A stretch of 64,000 nucleotides of DNA from Mycobacterium noviomagense (GTDB lineage: Bacteria > Actinomycetota > Actinomycetes > Mycobacteriales > Mycobacteriaceae), in the NCBI RefSeq assembly GCF_010731635.1, contig NZ_AP022583.1, positions 2,542,001 through 2,606,000 on the forward strand. The letters run 5' to 3'. Position 1 is the first letter of the stretch; each line of letters begins with the position of its first letter. This document shows positions 61,515-64,000 of this stretch, piece after piece. The position numbers and the translations under genes are program-made. The notes below the pieces were generated by a model. That model saw only the letters and a list, made by a program, of their open reading frames with translations, did not search any database and was not told the DNA's origin.

Positions 61515-64000
61515 ATGAAGCGCGACGAACGGCAGCAGCTACGCGCCATGACTAAGGTGCTGTCCGGTTGGGTCATGCTGGCAAGCGCTGTCCGTGCCGA
61601 GCGAGCCGAAGTCACCAAAACAGCGGACGCCGCTGAAGCGGCCCTTCGCCACGCGGTCATCGAGATTCGCCACAGGGACAAGGTCGCGTGGCGGGTGATG
61701 CTGCTTCGGGCCAAGGACGCGGAGAGGCTACGCGACATCGCGCGCCACGCAAACCTCGCGCCCCTCTCAAAAGGCCTTGACCGGGCGCTTGCGCAGCTCA
61801 CCGGGGACGTTGCCGCCGCGCTGCACGACGTAAAGGCCGTCACCACCGCCCAACGGTTCTTCAGCGGCAGCGGCAGGCGGGATCAGGGTCACCAAGCCGT
61901 CGAATTCCTTACCAAATATCGGGACTGGTTCTTCAGCAGCGGCATTCCCGAGCAACTTAGGCGCCTCCCCCGCCAGGACGACAAGGCGGTCGCAGGCCAA
62001 ACCTCGGTCGCCGATGCACTGGCGGACCGAGTAGGTTTGGCTCGCCGGCTCGCCGACCTCGGCGGCTCCGCTGAGGTGATCCCCGCCAGTGTTTTCGCAG
62101 GACTAGGCCAAGCGATCGCAAAGCTTCAGGGAGCCGCCGCAGAAGAAGCCCGCTGCCGCGCCGCGGCGATCGACGCGGGCAATACGGTCCGCCGGGCAGA
62201 GACCGAACGTTTCCTTGCCGACATGGCGGTTGACCGCCTCAAGGAGGCGACCAGGGACAAGATCCGTATCGGGCCCTTGACTGACGCCGGGCTGTCCACG
62301 GTAAAAGCGGTGATGGAGTACAGATGGCTGGAGAACCTGCCGGGTATCGGCCCAACGCTCGCCACCCGTATCCGTGGCGCTGCGCAGACCCTGTGGCAAA
62401 CAACCTATGATGAGATGCCCGCACGCATTGACATCAAGAACCGGACCACCGAGGCGACCGAGCTGTTGCGGCGCCTGCGGGTATGGGATGCAGTCCGCAA
62501 GAGCATCGGCGGTACAGCCGAGCTCGACCTCGCTCACGAGCTCAATGCACTTGCCAAATCGATCGATCGGCCGGTGACTCACGCGGTCGTATTTTGCGCG
62601 CCGTACTGGTCGGTTAAGGAACTCTGCAAGTCAATCGACACAGTTGTGGATCGCGCCCAACGGATCTCCGAGGAGCAGGGGCCGGCGATGGCGTGCGACC
62701 CGTGGGATGACTTTCTCGCTCGACCGGCTGATTACTTCGCTCTGCTTGCCGAGCTGGGTTTCATCACTGAGGACGCGGAAAAGGTTCATGGCGACCTCCC
62801 GGACGAAATCGTCCAGGCTGTTCGTGCTCTTGAACTCAAGACCGAGTACCTGTCGGCTTCGTTACGTGGCTATCAGAGCTTCGGTGCGCGCTTCGCGCTG
62901 GTGCAACGCAAAGTGATCATTGGCGACGAGATGGGCTTGGGGAAGACGGTGGAGGCGCTTGCAGTCGTTGCTCACGTGCGAGCGAAAGGACTCCACCACT
63001 TTCTAGTGATATGCCCAGCCGCTGTTGTCACCAACTGGGTTCGAGAGGTCTCATCCAAATCCACATTGCGCGCACATCGCCTCCACGGGGTGGATCGTGC
63101 GGCGTCTGCAAGGAGCTGGATGCGCAACGGCGGCGTTGCGATTACGACCTTCGAAACTCTTCCCTGGCTCCATCAAAACGCCACCGGCCTAGATGATTTG
63201 GCCTGCGTCGTAATCGATGAAGCACACTACATCAAGAATCCTGATGCAGTGCGTACGCGGAATTCGGTCTCGCTGGTGAACTCGTGCGAGCGCGCTGTAC
63301 TACTCACTGGAACGCCCTTGGAGAATCGGATAGACGAATTCCGCAATCTGGTGAGCTATCTACGGCCAGAGCTTCTGGTCGACGCCAACGAGCTTGCTCC
63401 GAGGAAGTTTCGGCGCCAGGTGGCGCCAGCGTACCTGCGCCGCAATCAGGAAGATGTGTTAACCGAGTTACCTGACTTGGTTGAGGTCGACGAATGGCTT
63501 GCGCTGTCCGACGAGGATCGTGCTGCCTATCGTGACGCGGTGGCAGCAGGAAACTTCATGGCGATGCGCCAAGCGGCGATAATTCAGGGCAGCAAGTCGA
63601 TAAAGATGCAGCGGCTCAACGAGATTGTTGAAGAGGCCGAGGACAACGGTCGACGGGTCGTCGTCTTCTCCTACTTCCGCAGTGTCCTAGACCATGTTGT
63701 TCGCGTATTGCCCGGTAAGGTGTTTGGTCCGTTGACGGGCTCTGTTCCTCCGATCAAGCGGCAGACGATGATTGACGATTTCTCTGCTGCCGGGCACGGT
63801 GCGGTGCTTGTCGCCCAAGTCGTCGCGGGCGGCGTCGGCTTAAACATCCAAGCAGCCTCCGTGGTCGTCATCTGCGAGCCACAGCTGAAGCCAACTATGG
63901 AATGGCAAGCTATCGCACGCGCGAGGCGCATGGGTCAGCTGGCATCGGTACAAGTCCATCGTCTCTTGTCCGAAGATGGCGTCGACCAGAGGATCCGTGA
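61515..64000 (+). CDS. SNF2-family helicase with long N-terminal region (3' end cut by window)
   Basis: The frame is open from the ATG at 61515 (after GTGAGGT) to the window edge, 828 codons. The first 400 residues are helical and unusual, with a helix-hairpin-helix-like LENLPGIGPTLATRI near residue 270. The SNF2 core follows: GDEMGLGKTVEALA with K477, VVIDEAHYIKN with D568, VLLTGTPLENRIDEF, VVVFSYFRSVLDHV and a final IARARRMGQ motif VI. An HhH plus SNF2 arrangement suggests DNA-structure recognition. It is divergent from the three-gene operon and may belong to the same defence system; the missing end prevents a full domain list. Confidence 0.88.
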   Translation, partial: MKRDERQQLRAMTKVLSGWVMLASAVRAERAEVTKTADAAEAALRHAVIEIRHRDKVAWRVMLLRAKDAERLRDIARHANLAPLSKGLDRALAQLTGDVAAALHDVKAVTTAQRFFSGSGRRDQGHQAVEFLTKYRDWFFSSGIPEQLRRLPRQDDKAVAGQTSVADALADRVGLARRLADLGGSAEVIPASVFAGLGQAIAKLQGAAAEEARCRAAAIDAGNTVRRAETERFLADMAVDRLKEATRDKIRIGPLTDAGLSTVKAVMEYRWLENLPGIGPTLATRIRGAAQTLWQTTYDEMPARIDIKNRTTEATELLRRLRVWDAVRKSIGGTAELDLAHELNALAKSIDRPVTHAVVFCAPYWSVKELCKSIDTVVDRAQRISEEQGPAMACDPWDDFLARPADYFALLAELGFITEDAEKVHGDLPDEIVQAVRALELKTEYLSASLRGYQSFGARFALVQRKVIIGDEMGLGKTVEALAVVAHVRAKGLHHFLVICPAAVVTNWVREVSSKSTLRAHRLHGVDRAASARSWMRNGGVAITTFETLPWLHQNATGLDDLACVVIDEAHYIKNPDAVRTRNSVSLVNSCERAVLLTGTPLENRIDEFRNLVSYLRPELLVDANELAPRKFRRQVAPAYLRRNQEDVLTELPDLVEVDEWLALSDEDRAAYRDAVAAGNFMAMRQAAIIQGSKSIKMQRLNEIVEEAEDNGRRVVVFSYFRSVLDHVVRVLPGKVFGPLTGSVPPIKRQTMIDDFSAAGHGAVLVAQVVAGGVGLNIQAASVVVICEPQLKPTMEWQAIARARRMGQLASVQVHRLLSEDGVDQRIR

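Noticed and set aside
1..64000. CRISPR array
   Set aside because: No regularly spaced repeats of 25-40 bases were seen, and no Cas proteins are encoded.
1..64000. Complete insertion sequence or integrase
   Set aside because: No transposase or integrase frame was found. The recombinase-like tail in the gene at 47870 lacks a catalytic domain.

Overview
The window is high-GC actinobacterial DNA that reads as a Mycobacterium chromosome, most likely non-tuberculous. The first 18 kb follow the M. tuberculosis Rv0554-Rv0566c order: bpoC-like hydrolase, menD, Rv0556-like, mannosyltransferase mgtA/pimB, menG/ubiE, geranylgeranyl reductase, grcC1, htpX, gpdA1, a flavin monooxygenase, YajQ and tRNA-Tyr. 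Later blocks match Rv0618-0620 (galT, galK), Rv0579, Rv0580c, Rv0584 and Rv0585c. Species was not determined; homologies are from recognition of motifs and remembered family sequences, with no searches run.

Layout: 1-18.4 kb, mostly core genes (menaquinone and isoprenoid synthesis, phospholipid mannosylation, a Rv1625c-like adenylyl cyclase) plus one RES-type toxin-antitoxin pair. 18.4-23.1 kb, a cell-wall turnover block: a lytic transglycosylase lipoprotein and a divergent Rv3717-like amidase, followed by a GlcNAc-kinase/MurQ fusion coupled to AnmK, which looks imported. 23.2-40.8 kb, general metabolism and membrane genes: hydrolases, a stress protein, a FUSC transporter, galTK, a second RES pair, Tpx and the Rv0585c-like protein. 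Two genes here are broken by single-base frameshifts. 40.8-42.7 kb, a small inserted cassette (pRiA4b ORF-3-like and SEC-C genes) between 19-bp direct repeats. 42.8-46.1 kb, a DMT permease and a GH92 mannosidase.

46.1-64 kb is an accessory island. It has two VapBC modules, a fragment of a pRiA4b-like gene, and two paralogous structured leaders that look like variants of the SAM-IV riboswitch, each placed before an unfamiliar gene. A truncated ADP-ribosylglycohydrolase follows. The island ends in a defence-type locus: a coupled operon of a DUF3883 helicase, a DUF1156 DNA methyltransferase and a DUF499 ATPase. It is flanked by a convergent unknown gene and a divergent SNF2 helicase that runs off the window.

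The strongest leads for undescribed biology are the paired SAM-IV-like leaders with a changed core, the peptidoglycan-recycling block, and the helicase-methyltransferase-ATPase defence operon.
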